64,000 nt of DNA from Brachypodium distachyon (Eukaryota > Streptophyta > Magnoliopsida > Poales > Poaceae): positions 13,330,001 through 13,394,000 of the forward strand of contig NC_016133.3 of NCBI RefSeq assembly GCF_000005505.3, in the 5' to 3' direction. Below are positions 11,225-22,800 of this stretch, one piece after another (positions within the stretch are counted from its first letter, which is position 1; each line of letters starts with the position of its first letter). The notes under the pieces were generated by a model, which was not told where the DNA came from, ran no database searches, and was given only the letters and a program-made list of their open reading frames with translations. Both the position numbers and the translations under genes were made by a program.

Positions 11225-13075
11225 ATGTCGAGCTCCGTAGTAGGCACCATGACGATGGTGCCCTTTACGTCCTCCTCCGCTTCTGCATGCCTGCTTCCTC
11301 TGACAAGCAAGCCTTCCAAACACGGCCGCCGCCGGTTGTCGTGCAAAGCGATGGCCAGCTCCGGGGACGACGACGATAGCTACCGCATCGACCGCCGGGA
11401 CGTGCTCCTGGGCCTCACCGCCGCCACCACAGGCAGCACCCTGGGCCGGGCCCGCGGGCTTCTGGCCGCCGAAGGCGTGAAGCAGCCGATGCCGATCACG
11501 TCTGAGGTCCTGAAATGCGTCTCGGCAGGCGACTTCGTCTGCCCCGCCGGGTCCACCGACTACGACGACGCCACGGTGGTCAACTTCAGCGACCTCCCCG
11601 CGCCGACCGGGCCCCCGCGGGTCCGCCGGCCGGCCCACCTGTTATCGGCCCAGGAGGTCGAGAAGCTGGAGCTAGCCCTCCAGAGGATGAAGGAGCTGCC
11701 GGACGACGACCCGCGGAGCTTCAAGAACCAGGCGGCCATCCACGAGGCCTACTGCGACGGCAAATACAACGTGGTGGCGCGCTCCCCGGGGGAGCCCGAC
11801 GCCACCAAGTTCGACGTCCACTTCTCCTCCATCTTCGCGCCCTGGCACCGGATGTACATCTACTTCTTCGAGGGCATCCTCGGCGAGCTCGTCGGCGACC
11901 CGGCATTCGGCCTGCCCTACTGGAACTGGGACGCCCCCGCGGGGATGATGCTGCCCGCCGCGTTCACCAATCCGGACTCGCCGCTCTACGACGCCAACCG
12001 CAAGCCGGAGAACGAACGTGGCGCCTTCATCGACCTCAGCCTCTCGCCCAAGGTCAAGTCCGATCCTAACAAGTTCAAAGACGACCTTCTCGGCCTCATC
12101 GACAGCAACCTCTGCGCCATGTACCGTCAGGTACGTCCTTGCTCGCCGCTTATTTAGTTAACTCGCTTTAATTTGCTAACAACCGTCTATCCAGTCATTG
12201 AGATTCGTGCAAAATTCTTCTTCTTCTTCTTCTTCTTTCAGATGAACGTGAAAGAGCCGGTAGATTTCCACGGCGGCTATCCGTCGAGAACGACAAAGCC
12301 CCCCGTAGGATCGCTGGAGACGGGGGCGCACACGGCGGCGCACATCTGGGTGGGGGAGCACATGGGGAATCTCAAGACGGCGGCGCGCGACCCCGTCTTC
12401 TACTCCAACCACTCCAACGTGGACCGCATGTGGCACCTCTGGAGCACCAAGCTCGGGAACCATGAGGACCTGACCAACGACCAGTGGCTCAACACCAACT
12501 TCGTCTTCTACGACGAGACCAAGCGGCCCGTGCGCATCGCCGTCCGCGACGTCCTCGATGCCGAGAAGCAGCTCGGGTACACGTACGAGGAGAAGAAGAG
12601 CCTCGAGTGGATGGAGAGGCGAATCAAGCCGGCGGCCATCAAGATCGACGACAGGACCCGCGACGCCAAGGACAACTCCTCGTTACCCTTGGTGCTCAAG
12701 AAGGGCAGGATGGAGTACCTGCCGGTGGAGAGGCCAAAGAAGGACGGCACCAAGACGGACGAGGTGTTGGTGGTTGACGTCACGCTGGACCCGTGCGAGC
12801 AAGTCAAGTTCGACGTGCTCGTCAACGTGCCCAGAGGCGAGGAAGACAAGGTGGGCCCACAGAACAGCCAGTTCGCCGGATCCTTCTCCACGGTGCCGCA
12901 CGGCGGCACCATGACCGGCTCCGCCACGACGAAGCCGGTCGTGTCGTGCCGCTTCAAGCTCCAGGAGCTCATCCAAGACCTCAACTGCAACAGGAGCAAG
13001 ATGCTCAACATCACCCTCGTCCCGGTCGAAGGTGACAAGACCATCGTCGACAACCTGCGCGTCGAGCTTTGCTGA
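11225..13075 (+). CDS. PPO: Polyphenol oxidase (catechol oxidase/tyrosinase), chloroplast
   Basis: Oxidises o-diphenols (and often monophenols) to quinones, which causes browning, in the thylakoid lumen. Two exons, 11225-12130 and 12242-13075, encode 579 aa, the usual grass PPO size. The N-terminus is a bipartite transit peptide with a twin-arginine thylakoid signal (DRRDVLLGL, about residue 56). CuA ligands are H173, H199 and H208, with thioether cysteine C177 (HEAYC). CuB ligands are H332 and H336 (HTAAH) and H359 (SNHSNVDRMW). A DWL-like domain follows (QWLNTNFVFYDE, about 390), then the C-terminal KFDV domain (VKFDVLVNVP). All active-site residues are present, so it should be functional. 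The 111-bp intron ends in a long TTC-repeat pyrimidine tract. Start chosen as the first ATG after the TATA box; M10 and M12 are alternatives. Confidence 0.97.
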
Positions 13076-13524
13076 TCTATCGGACTAATTAAGATACATT
13101 TATAAATGCGGCGTTCATATCCCCAACATATCCAGGGCACTCGGAAATTATGTGACGACTATTGCATGTACTAGTAGAAAAATAAAAGAGTCCAATTCTT
13201 ATCCTTTTAGTTCATTCGGCCAAAATATATATCCTCAAGAGAACCAATAGAAACGGGCAAATTTTCTCAAGAACAGAAAAGAAAAGTAGGCTCGTTCAGT
13301 ACAATCCTTTCCGGTTCTATTTGAAGGGAATGAAAGGGAGACGGGAAGTGCCGGATTGCAGTTCATGGCTTTCATCCCTTCAAGATGGACGAGAGGTGTG
13401 GTGGCGCAGGAAGTTATCCGCTTGGCCGATCCGACCTCAGATATGATCAGATTTCCAGGCCAAAAAATCTTATGAGGGGCGAGTTGAACGAACTCTTTAT
13501 TCGACAAGCCAAACATCCATCTCA

Positions 13525-13608
13525 CTCCCTCCGTCCCGAAATAATTGACTTGAATTTGTATAAATTCTTATTTAAATCCATTTCACTTATTTCTGGACGT
13601 AGGGAGTA
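13525..13608. mobile_element. Short Stowaway-type MITE
   Basis: About 84 bp with the left end CTCCCTCCGTCCCGAAATAA and the right end TTATTTCTGGACGTAGGGAG, an imperfect inverted repeat next to TA. It lies 0.45 kb downstream of PPO. Confidence 0.8.
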
Positions 13609-16600
13609 CATTATTTATTCAGATTACACCTAAGTTTTGCTTGGTGTAAAAGCATATATGAACGCTTCGCAACATTTCTCGAGTAATTTTAGTATTTTCT
13701 TCCAACGCGATTTATACGAATAAAGCAAGAAATGATAAGACAGACAATCGAAAGATACGAGAGGTTATCTGTAGCAACAGCTTTCATGAATTCAGTAGAG
13801 ACAGACATACAGTGAATTCTTCCCTAAAAAGAAGACATACAGTGAATTCTGAGCCCTCTTCTTCTCCTTTTTTTTTTTGGAAGAATGTAGTATACTCCTT
13901 TGACACCGCAATTTTACTTTGGTCGGCTTGTCGCGTGACTGCCTGGCCCGTGGGCTTAGCGCACGCAGCCTGGGCCGTTCGGTGCGGAGCGGGCAGGTCT
14001 CAGGTCGAAAGTGCAGCCTGCTTGGGTTTTCCTCGAGGCCAGACTCCACATCCGGATTTATCCGTGGAGCCCCGAAACCGCAGACACCTGCTGCATCCCT
14101 CCCTGTCGAGGTAACGAAAAGCTTGGAAAAGATATCTGTTTGGTTGAAGAAATCGGCCTGAACAAACCAAAGTGGTGACCTGGCCGGGAAGAATCTCGCA
14201 CATTCCCACGGCCAAAAAGCCCAAAGGTGCCACGAAACAACCAAAGTTGGGCATGCCAACTTGCCATCGCCTCCACGTCTCACGCTTTGCCCAGTCTCTG
14301 TATGTAACTTTTCGTTGGACGAACACGTCAGCACCACGTGGACTGACACCCCCCGCGTACGAGTCCGTTGAGGATAATAACCAACGGAGATGGAGTCCTT
14401 CCGGTCGGTTTTCCGACGTCCGGCGGCCAGTCTCGTACACTACGTAGAGAGAGTGATCCGCACGTACGTCCGGCCTGGCTCCGGCGTCGGGTCCTGCGCT
14501 GCGCGAACGAACGAACGGCCTGCGTCTAATCCCGTGACGTGACGGAACGGTGTGCTCGTCGGAGGCTTTTCCACCACGCTTGCTGTTGTTGTTATCATCT
14601 CCCGCGAGTAACTAAAAACCTACTGCTGTGAAGCTTGCTCTGCAACGGCCAGTTTTATTAGCCCCGGTGAATCCAAGCGTCGGTCGGAATTTCGAGTTGA
14701 ACACTAAATGATGTGTAAACTTAATAATTCTAGACTTTATTCCTCACAATCCCTCTGTGGGGTGGTTAACTTTAAAGGAATTTCGCTGTATATGTACCTG
14801 TTCTTTGGCAGATCACCGTACCATCGAAGATACACATGTTTTGGTGCCTACTTAGTAATAACAAGCTGCTCACCAAAGACAACCTGAGGAAGAGGCAGGA
14901 ATTAAAAAAATAGTACTTGTTTGTTTTGTACCAAACCTGAATCTATCACTCACTTATTCTTTGACTGTGTGGTAGTTAGATTACCTTTTCAAGAGCTTGC
15001 TGATATTATTCACACAACTGGCAACCTTCTAGTTATGCAATAAACGATAATGGGACACTTAACATGATCACATCTGCTGTTGTCTGGACTGTCTGAAATT
15101 TTCGTAATGACTTACTCTTTGCTCGACACATATGGACGAATATACATGTCTTGTGGAAGAACTTATTGTGCTTGTTAAAGCGCTGGCAACCGCTGTGTCT
15201 GAAAAAGAACATCCAAATCTAGAAGACACCCAGACTGCGATGAGCAAGAAGCGAGGAACACTTCTGACGGGCCCTGGGACTTCCATCTTGGCAGAAGCAA
15301 AAAGCCACCAAAGAGCAATGGAATTGGGACTGCCTGACAATCTATAGCTTTTATGTTGATAAACGACTTAGCTGCCAATTGTTTTAAACCTCGTGCTTGT
15401 AGAGATCGATGACATCAAACCCTGACTTGAAAATCCCTGAAGTTAGCACCCTCAACTCTTTATTCCCGGTCTATAGTTGCCAAAACAAGGTATCCAAACA
15501 GGGATTCGCTGACAATGCTCACATCACGAAATTGCCTTTGGGATGGTCCGCTTGCAAACTCTGCTATTGCCTTCGTAATTAACTAATCTGCTACCAGCTA
15601 TTCTTTTTTTGAACTCGCAACGCTGGATCAAAGAACTTTATTCAAAAAGCAACACCCAACAAGTACAACGACGGTATTAGAACATGGAGCGTCGTGATTT
15701 TATTTGTGCTCATGGAGCCATGGATAACCCACCCGCCTATGTAAGATTAGAACAACTTCCGATGGATACACAGAAATACTAAACACAAAGAGATATACTA
15801 ATCCCACGTGAGCTTGATCTAGATTGGACCAAGATGTATACTAATCCTACGAGCTGCTGCCGCGATGGTGAGGCCACTGCACCGGCTAGCAGTTCGGCCG
15901 TCGGCGGCCATGGCTAGCCTTCGGCCGTCAGCGCCATGGCAGCCTTCCCCTTCTTGCCGGTCTGATTTGCCCGGCGGTTCGCATGTCCAGAATTTCCATC
16001 TATGATCCGAAGGAAGAAGAAGATATCGGGCCCACGAATAAAATCAGAACGGTCGGGAAAGAGGGAGTACAGACGGAAGCATAGACGGGACCCATCCAGT
16101 CCATGTGGCTTGATTTAGTCCTATTTATATCCCTGTTTTAAAAACTAAAGACCGGGATTATAAAGTTGAGGGTGCCAACCTCAGTGATTTGTAGGTCAAG
16201 GTTTGATGTAGTGTACCTCTACAAGCATAAGGTTTAAAATGGACTTGAAATTCTACGTTGTTTTCGGTGCTGCTTAGCTCCTGCTCGTTTGAGTTGTGGG
16301 CGTTGGCCTGTAAGCCCTGTTCATGACTGTGTGTTTCGTTTCTCCTGAAATGAAACATGACGATAAGCCTTTCATGTAAAAAAAAACGACAGTGGATGGA
16401 TCCAGGTTTTCTTCTTCCAGAATTTCGTACGCACTCATGTCTTAAACTAAGCTGCGCTGACGTTAGCATCAAGTGGCCAAAATCAGCTAATCTCCATCTC
16501 CCATTAATGTGTTCCCCCAATTACTCCTGCACACTTCTCTCATCCAAACTGCAAAACCGCAACTGGCCTTTCCGGCTCGTGGAGGTCGGACCCAGGCCCG

Positions 16601-16871
16601 TCGCATCCAACTAACTGTCGACCCCACCTGGCAGCCACCCATCCAGAATCGACCCCGTGGCCGCCACGCCCCGGCTCCCCGAACCCTCCGAACCCAAACC
16701 ACGGTCAATCCCGAACCGGAACCCATGGTTACCACACGCTCCGTCCCTCCTCCAAGCCCCACATCACACCACAGCTGACAGCCCACATCGGCCATCTGCA
16801 CGCCCGCCCACCAACCCCTCTGTTCCTCTGCCTCCGGCTCCATCCCCCGAGTCGCCCCTCGCCCTCCGTCC
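13609..16871. other. Intergenic between PPO and aconitase
   Basis: No gene recognised in 3.2 kb. A CACGTG G-box occurs near 14335 within a GC-rich segment (13,900-14,560). Around 15,605-15,770 the sequence resembles a fragment of a dispersed repeat. The last 300 bases, rich in CCGCC and CCTCC, form the presumed aconitase promoter and 5' UTR; no TATA box is obvious, as is common for housekeeping genes. Confidence 0.4.
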
Positions 16872-19800
16872 ATGTATAAAGCCGCCTCCTCCGCCCGCCT
16901 CCTGCTCAGATCCCTTTCCTCCTCCGCGTCGTCCCCCTCCTCGTCTTGCTCCCCCGCGTCGCGCCTCGTCGCCTCCAGGTGCCTCGCGCTCTCGCGGCCG
17001 TGCGGCGCGTGGCCGGGCCGCGGTAGGGTGCTCCCAGCCTCCTCCTCCTCCTTCACCGGGGTCCGCGCGCAGATCGGGGCCGTCGCCGCGCCTGCCGCCG
17101 GGACCTCCTTCCACCGCCGCAGGATGGCCACCTCAGGTGCGTGGGTTCGTTCGTTCGTTCCTGCTGGGCGGGCAGGGGTGATCCCGGGTGCCGAGTCCTC
17201 TGCCTCGACCTCGTCGCTGTCGTGTCGTCTAGTGGGCATCATCTCCCTCTCAAGCACGCACCCACGCACGCGCCCTGCTCGTGTGCGTGCGTGGCAACTT
17301 TGGGAATATTCGAATTGGGAATCGCGGAGGTTCCAACTTATGAGCTGGAGATGCGGATGCGGTGTTCGTTTTGCGTTGATTTGGATTCGATTATCTAGTA
17401 GCTGGGAAGGATCGGCGATTTACATGCTTTTTTTTTAGGTTCAAAGCGGGTGATGCGATGGCCGCGATGCCATGCGGATTTGTTCCATTTCTAGTTAGCA
17501 TCAGCCATTCAGCCAGCAGATTCTATCGGATTCAGGTTAGCTCGCGCGGTGCTCGATGTTAGATGAAAAGACGTGTAGGATTCGGATGTGCGGGAATAGA
17601 TTCCTAGTAGCACGCACTTTTTTCGAGGCATATGCCTTCCGTATCTGCTCCAGTACACTCGACGGGCCTCCCTGTTCGTCGTCATCTTTCATTTCATTCA
17701 TGTGCTGCCATCTAGAAACACAGCTCTGCTTAGATTTGATCGTTTGTGATTTGAAGTTGTGAATAGTCATGCCACTGCTCACTGTTGGTTATCTGCCATG
17801 GAAGATATATACTGATTAGGTGAGGACTTTGTAGTTTGGTGGTGTGTTTTGTAAGGTGCAGGTTCGAATTGATACTTTTTTTTGTATCTCTGTTACGAGG
17901 GCCAGTGTGAGTTCAGTGTAGTAGTTGAGATTAAGTTGAGCTGTCTAGGATTCTTATATTATATGCGTCCAACGAGTATGCATTACATCTCCATTTTCTA
18001 CATGCTCACGTAAAACTAACTATAGTGTCCTGTTGTCCACCTTGGTCTTCTCGGGATATGTATGTTAAGAGTCTTAAAATGTGATTAATCTTTAACAACA
18101 CTCCAACCTCACAGCTTATCCAGTTGACTTTGAAGCAGCTTCTGTTTAAACATTGGTCTCCTTAACTTCACTTTTTAAGTGTCTCCCGACATGGAAAATG
18201 ATAATATACAACATGAACGGTTTAAGACATGCGTCAATTTATGAAAGAATCAAGATAACTGATCGAGTATTGTTTTTCATATTTATTAGCCTTTCTTCAT
18301 GGCTTCCTGCTGGTTAGGGGCGCGCAGTCTGGTCACGGGCAGGGTTGATCCCCGGTGGCGAGTCCTCCGCCTCGACCTCGTCGCTGTCGTGTCGTCTAGT
18401 GTTCATCATCTCCCTCTCACGCACGCGCTCTGCTCGTGTGCGTGGCAACTTTCGGAATATTCGAATTGGGAAATTGTGGTGCGGCTCCTGTAGGGCGGAG
18501 ATTCCAACTTCTAAGCTGGAGATGCCGGTGTTCGTTTTATGTCGATTTGGATTTCACGCTAGCTGGGATCGCGAATCACATGCTTTTTTAGGTTCAAAGC
18601 GCTGATGCGATGGCCGCGATGCCATGCGGATTCGTTCCATTTCCAGTTAGCATCGGCCATCAGATTCTGTCGGATTCAAGTTAGCTCGTGCGGTGCTCGA
18701 TTTTTAGATGAAAAGACGTGTTGGATTCGATGGGAATAGATTCCTTGTTAGCACGCACTTTTTTCGAGACATCTGCCTTTCGTATATACTCAGTACACTC
18801 GATGCGCTCCATTTTGGGATCTAGAAACGCAGCTCTGCTCTAGATTTGATCGTTTGTGTTTTCAAGTTATGAATAGTCATACCACTGTTCACAATTGGTT
18901 ATCTGCCATGGAAGATATATATACTGATTAGATGAGGGCTTTGGAGTTTGGTGGTGTGTTTTTAAGGTGCAGATTTGAATTGATACTTTTTTTTTGTATC
19001 TCTGTTAGGAGGGCCAGTGTGAGTTCAGTGTAGTAGTTGAGAGTAAGTTGAGCGGTCTAGGATTCTTATATTATATGCGTCCAACTTGTATGCATTACAT
19101 CTCCATTTTCTACATTCTCACGTAAAACTAATTATAATGTCCTGTTGTCCTTGGTCTTGTTGGGATATGTTAAGAGTCTTAAAATGTGATTAATCTTTAA
19201 CAACACTCCAACCTCACAGCTTATCCAGTTGACTTTGAAGCAGCTTCTGTTTAAACATTGGTCTGCTTAACTTCACTTTTTAAGTGTCTCCCGACATGGA
19301 AAATGATAATATACAACATGAACGGTTTAAGACATGCGTCAATTTATGAAAGAATCAAGATAACTGATGGACTATTGTTTTGCATATTTATTAGCCTTTC
19401 TTCATGGCATAATGCTAATTATGTTTCTGTTGATTTCCTCTGACTGCAGCTACTGAGCATGCCTTCAAGAATATTTTGACCAGCCTCCCTAAGCCTGGGG
19501 GTGGTGAATTTGGAAAGTTTTACAGCCTTCCTGCACTAAATGATCCAAGGATCGGTAATTTCTTATCTTTCTTTTGCCTTGTCTATTACAACCTATGCTC
19601 TTATTTGGGTTCTGTCTGTTTAGTCTGATTATTGCATCCTTTTTTTTTGTGTATTTGTAGAAGATGCAATCTAAGATCTGTACTAGTAACATTATGTGTG
19701 CATGTTAATCTGCTATTATTGTTATCTGACCGACACAGACTTTCTTCTCCACCCCATCAGATAAGCTGCCCTACTCTATCCGTATTCTTCTTGAGTCAGC

Positions 19801-22800
19801 TATCCGCAACTGTGATGACTTCCAAGTTACCAAGAATGATGTCGAGAAAATCATTGATTGGGAGAACACATCTCCAAAGCTGGCTGAGATACCTTTCAAG
19901 CCAGCACGAGTTCTTCTTCAGGTTTTCAACTGAAACATCACACAGATTACCCTGTTTCTCCATGCCTTTTGCTTACAAGACTTTATTCTCTAGGACTTCA
20001 CTGGAGTCCCAGCAGTTGTAGATCTTGCAGCTATGCGTGATGCGATGGCCAAGTTGGGCAGTGATGCCAACAAAATCAATCCACTGGTACATCTTATCTC
20101 CTTGTTATGTGAAAAGTTCCATCAGTTTGTTCTGAACCATCTCTGGTTTTCACAGCAAAATTATTTCGAGTGGCCCATAATTTAGACCATATGTTGCTGA
20201 TGACATCACTATGCGATCATCTTAACATATTTATCTAAGTTTATTTGGCTGATATACATATTTTCATATGGTTTGCAGGTTCCAGTAGATCTTGTTATCG
20301 ACCACTCAGTACAGGTGGATGTAGCAAGGTCGCACAATGCATTACAATCAAACATGGAGCTGGAGTTTATCCGCAATAAAGAGAGATTTGGTTTCCTTAA
20401 ATGGGGCTCAACTGCTTTCCAAAATATGCTGGTTGTCCCCCCTGGCTCTGGTATTGTTCACCAGGTAGATGCTCTGGATTGAAGGAAATTTTTCTGTTGG
20501 TCTTATATCTTCCACCTGACCAACGCCCTGTTTCCATTTTTGATTTCTATGCAAATTTCAGGTCAATCTTGAGTATCTTGGAAGAGTTGTATTCAACACA
20601 GATGGCATTATGTACCCTGATAGCGTAGTTGGCACTGATTCACACACCACTATGATTGATGGTTTGGGTGTTGCTGGTTGGGGAGTTGGTGGTATTGAAG
20701 CAGAGGCTACAATGCTTGGGCAGGTAATTCTGAAGTGGACCTCTACCTACTTGATTGATATTTCTTACGATCTTGTAGTGAGAGGACAAATGCACTAACA
20801 ATGATCTCTTTGGAACAAAACATTGTTTTTAATATCCCTTTGCCATACCCCCAAAAGACAGTGGCATTCCTGTAAAAGCAGCCTACATTACTGTAATATG
20901 GTAATTTGTGGAACGTCTGTTGAAGCAACTTATTGGCTGTCCTTTTGGCATATTGAGCACACTAGTAAATTTATGGGCTGTGTGGTTTTAGGAACAGATG
21001 GTGTATGTGCAAAACAAACCTAATCCACTTGTTCTGTTTGAGCTTTCAAGAAACAAAATGGGTTGTGGTTCAGTGTCCCTCATCTCTCGTAAGCATACGC
21101 ATAGTGGGAAGTGAAGGATTGAGGTACCCCACCAACCCACCAAAACACATGCGATTATCCCATGAGAGACCTATCCATCCTAGGATATGGTGGTCCCTTA
21201 AACCAAAAAGCTCAAGTTTAATTTCATAGTCTGATGAGTGTTCAGTATTGTTTAGCCCCTTTTGATGTACCTCCAGTTGACCAAAATGGTATTTCCTTGT
21301 ACAGCCGATGAGCATGGTTTTGCCTGGTGTGGTTGGGTTCAAGCTGACTGGAAACTTACGGAGTGGTGTCACTGCTACTGACCTTGTTCTTACTGTTACC
21401 CAAATGCTAAGGAAGCACGGTGTTGTTGGCAAATTTGTTGAATTCTATGGTAAGTATTCATGTTATTATAATATCTGGTGCATGCTTTCTTGATATAAAT
21501 TTATTCATATCTTGTTGATATTTTTTCTTTCTTTCGTTCTATTCAGGTGAGGGTATGGGTAAGCTGTCTTTGGCTGACAGGGCCACAATCGCGAACATGT
21601 CACCAGAGTATGGAGCTACCATGGGCTTCTTCCCTGTAGACCATGTGACATTGGATTATCTCAAATTGACAGGCCGAAGCGATGAAACAGTAGGTTTCAT
21701 TATTGAGATTTTGTTACCCTTTCCGTCTCTTTGATATTTTAGCATTCTAATCCGCCGCCCCGCTTCCCCTGCCCGCAAATGGGGTCGAGGAATAACGGAA
21801 TATTGTTAATGCTAGGGCTATTGAGGTGTGAGCATGCCGTAACTCCTCATCTTCCAAAACTTTCACAGTTCTGTTGCCATCCTTGCCATGTGGCTATTGA
21901 GTTGTGGGCATGCAGTAGCTCCTGACCTGAGTTTTCAAAACTGTCATATCCTTGCCATTGTTTTTCCCTGTTGCCATCCTGGATGCTGTTTCTTTCCTGG
22001 CCATGTGATATTTCTTGAACTGGATGCCATGTGATATTTCTTGAACTGGATAACATAATCTAATGAACATGATTACCTATTTTCATTTGATAATATAGTT
22101 TATGTGAGTTCTACCTGCATCATTATGTGAACTTAGGTAGTGTTTTGTTCTAGAGCGAGGTGGAATGGAACGGAACGGTTCTATTCTTATAGGAATGGAA
22201 TGTAATGGAACGGTTCTACTTTTCTATATCCTAAGAACCAAACTCTTAGTACCGTCTTGCCTTTTGTTTTAGGTGTCGATGATCGAAGCATATCTACGAG
22301 CTAACAACATGTTTGTGGACTATAACGAGGTATGCCCTTTATTGGTGTTACAGTGCTTAAATTTAGTTATTTGTTGATCAGGATGTAGACATATTTACAT
22401 TCTTGATTTGCAGCCTCAATTAGAAAGAGTTTACTCTTCATATCTTGCGCTGGACCTGGATGAGGTGGAACCTTGCATTTCGGGTCCTAAGAGGTAAGCC
22501 ACTAAGTATATGAGTTCCATTGTATAAATTTATTCCAAGGGGGATGCCCATAATGGTTTTGTCACATGCCATTTGATTTTTCACTCTGTAGGCCTCATGA
22601 TCGTGTCACTTTGAAGGAAATGAAATCAGATTGGCACTCTTGCCTGGACAACAAAGTTGGTTTCAAGGTAAACCTGTTGGTTATGTCCGTTGTGACTTCT
22701 GCATTTCCAAATTTACAATGTTTGTGTCTTAAATTAATCGCAAATGCACAAAACATTCCAGGGTTTTGCGGTACCGAAGGAACAACAGGATAAGGTTGTG

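Noticed and set aside
11515..12976. Arg/Ala-rich open frames overlapping PPO
   Set aside because: Alternative-frame shadows caused by the high GC content of the PPO exons.
15132..15347. 71-codon frame in the PPO-aconitase interval
   Set aside because: No upstream or downstream gene signals and no recognisable domain.
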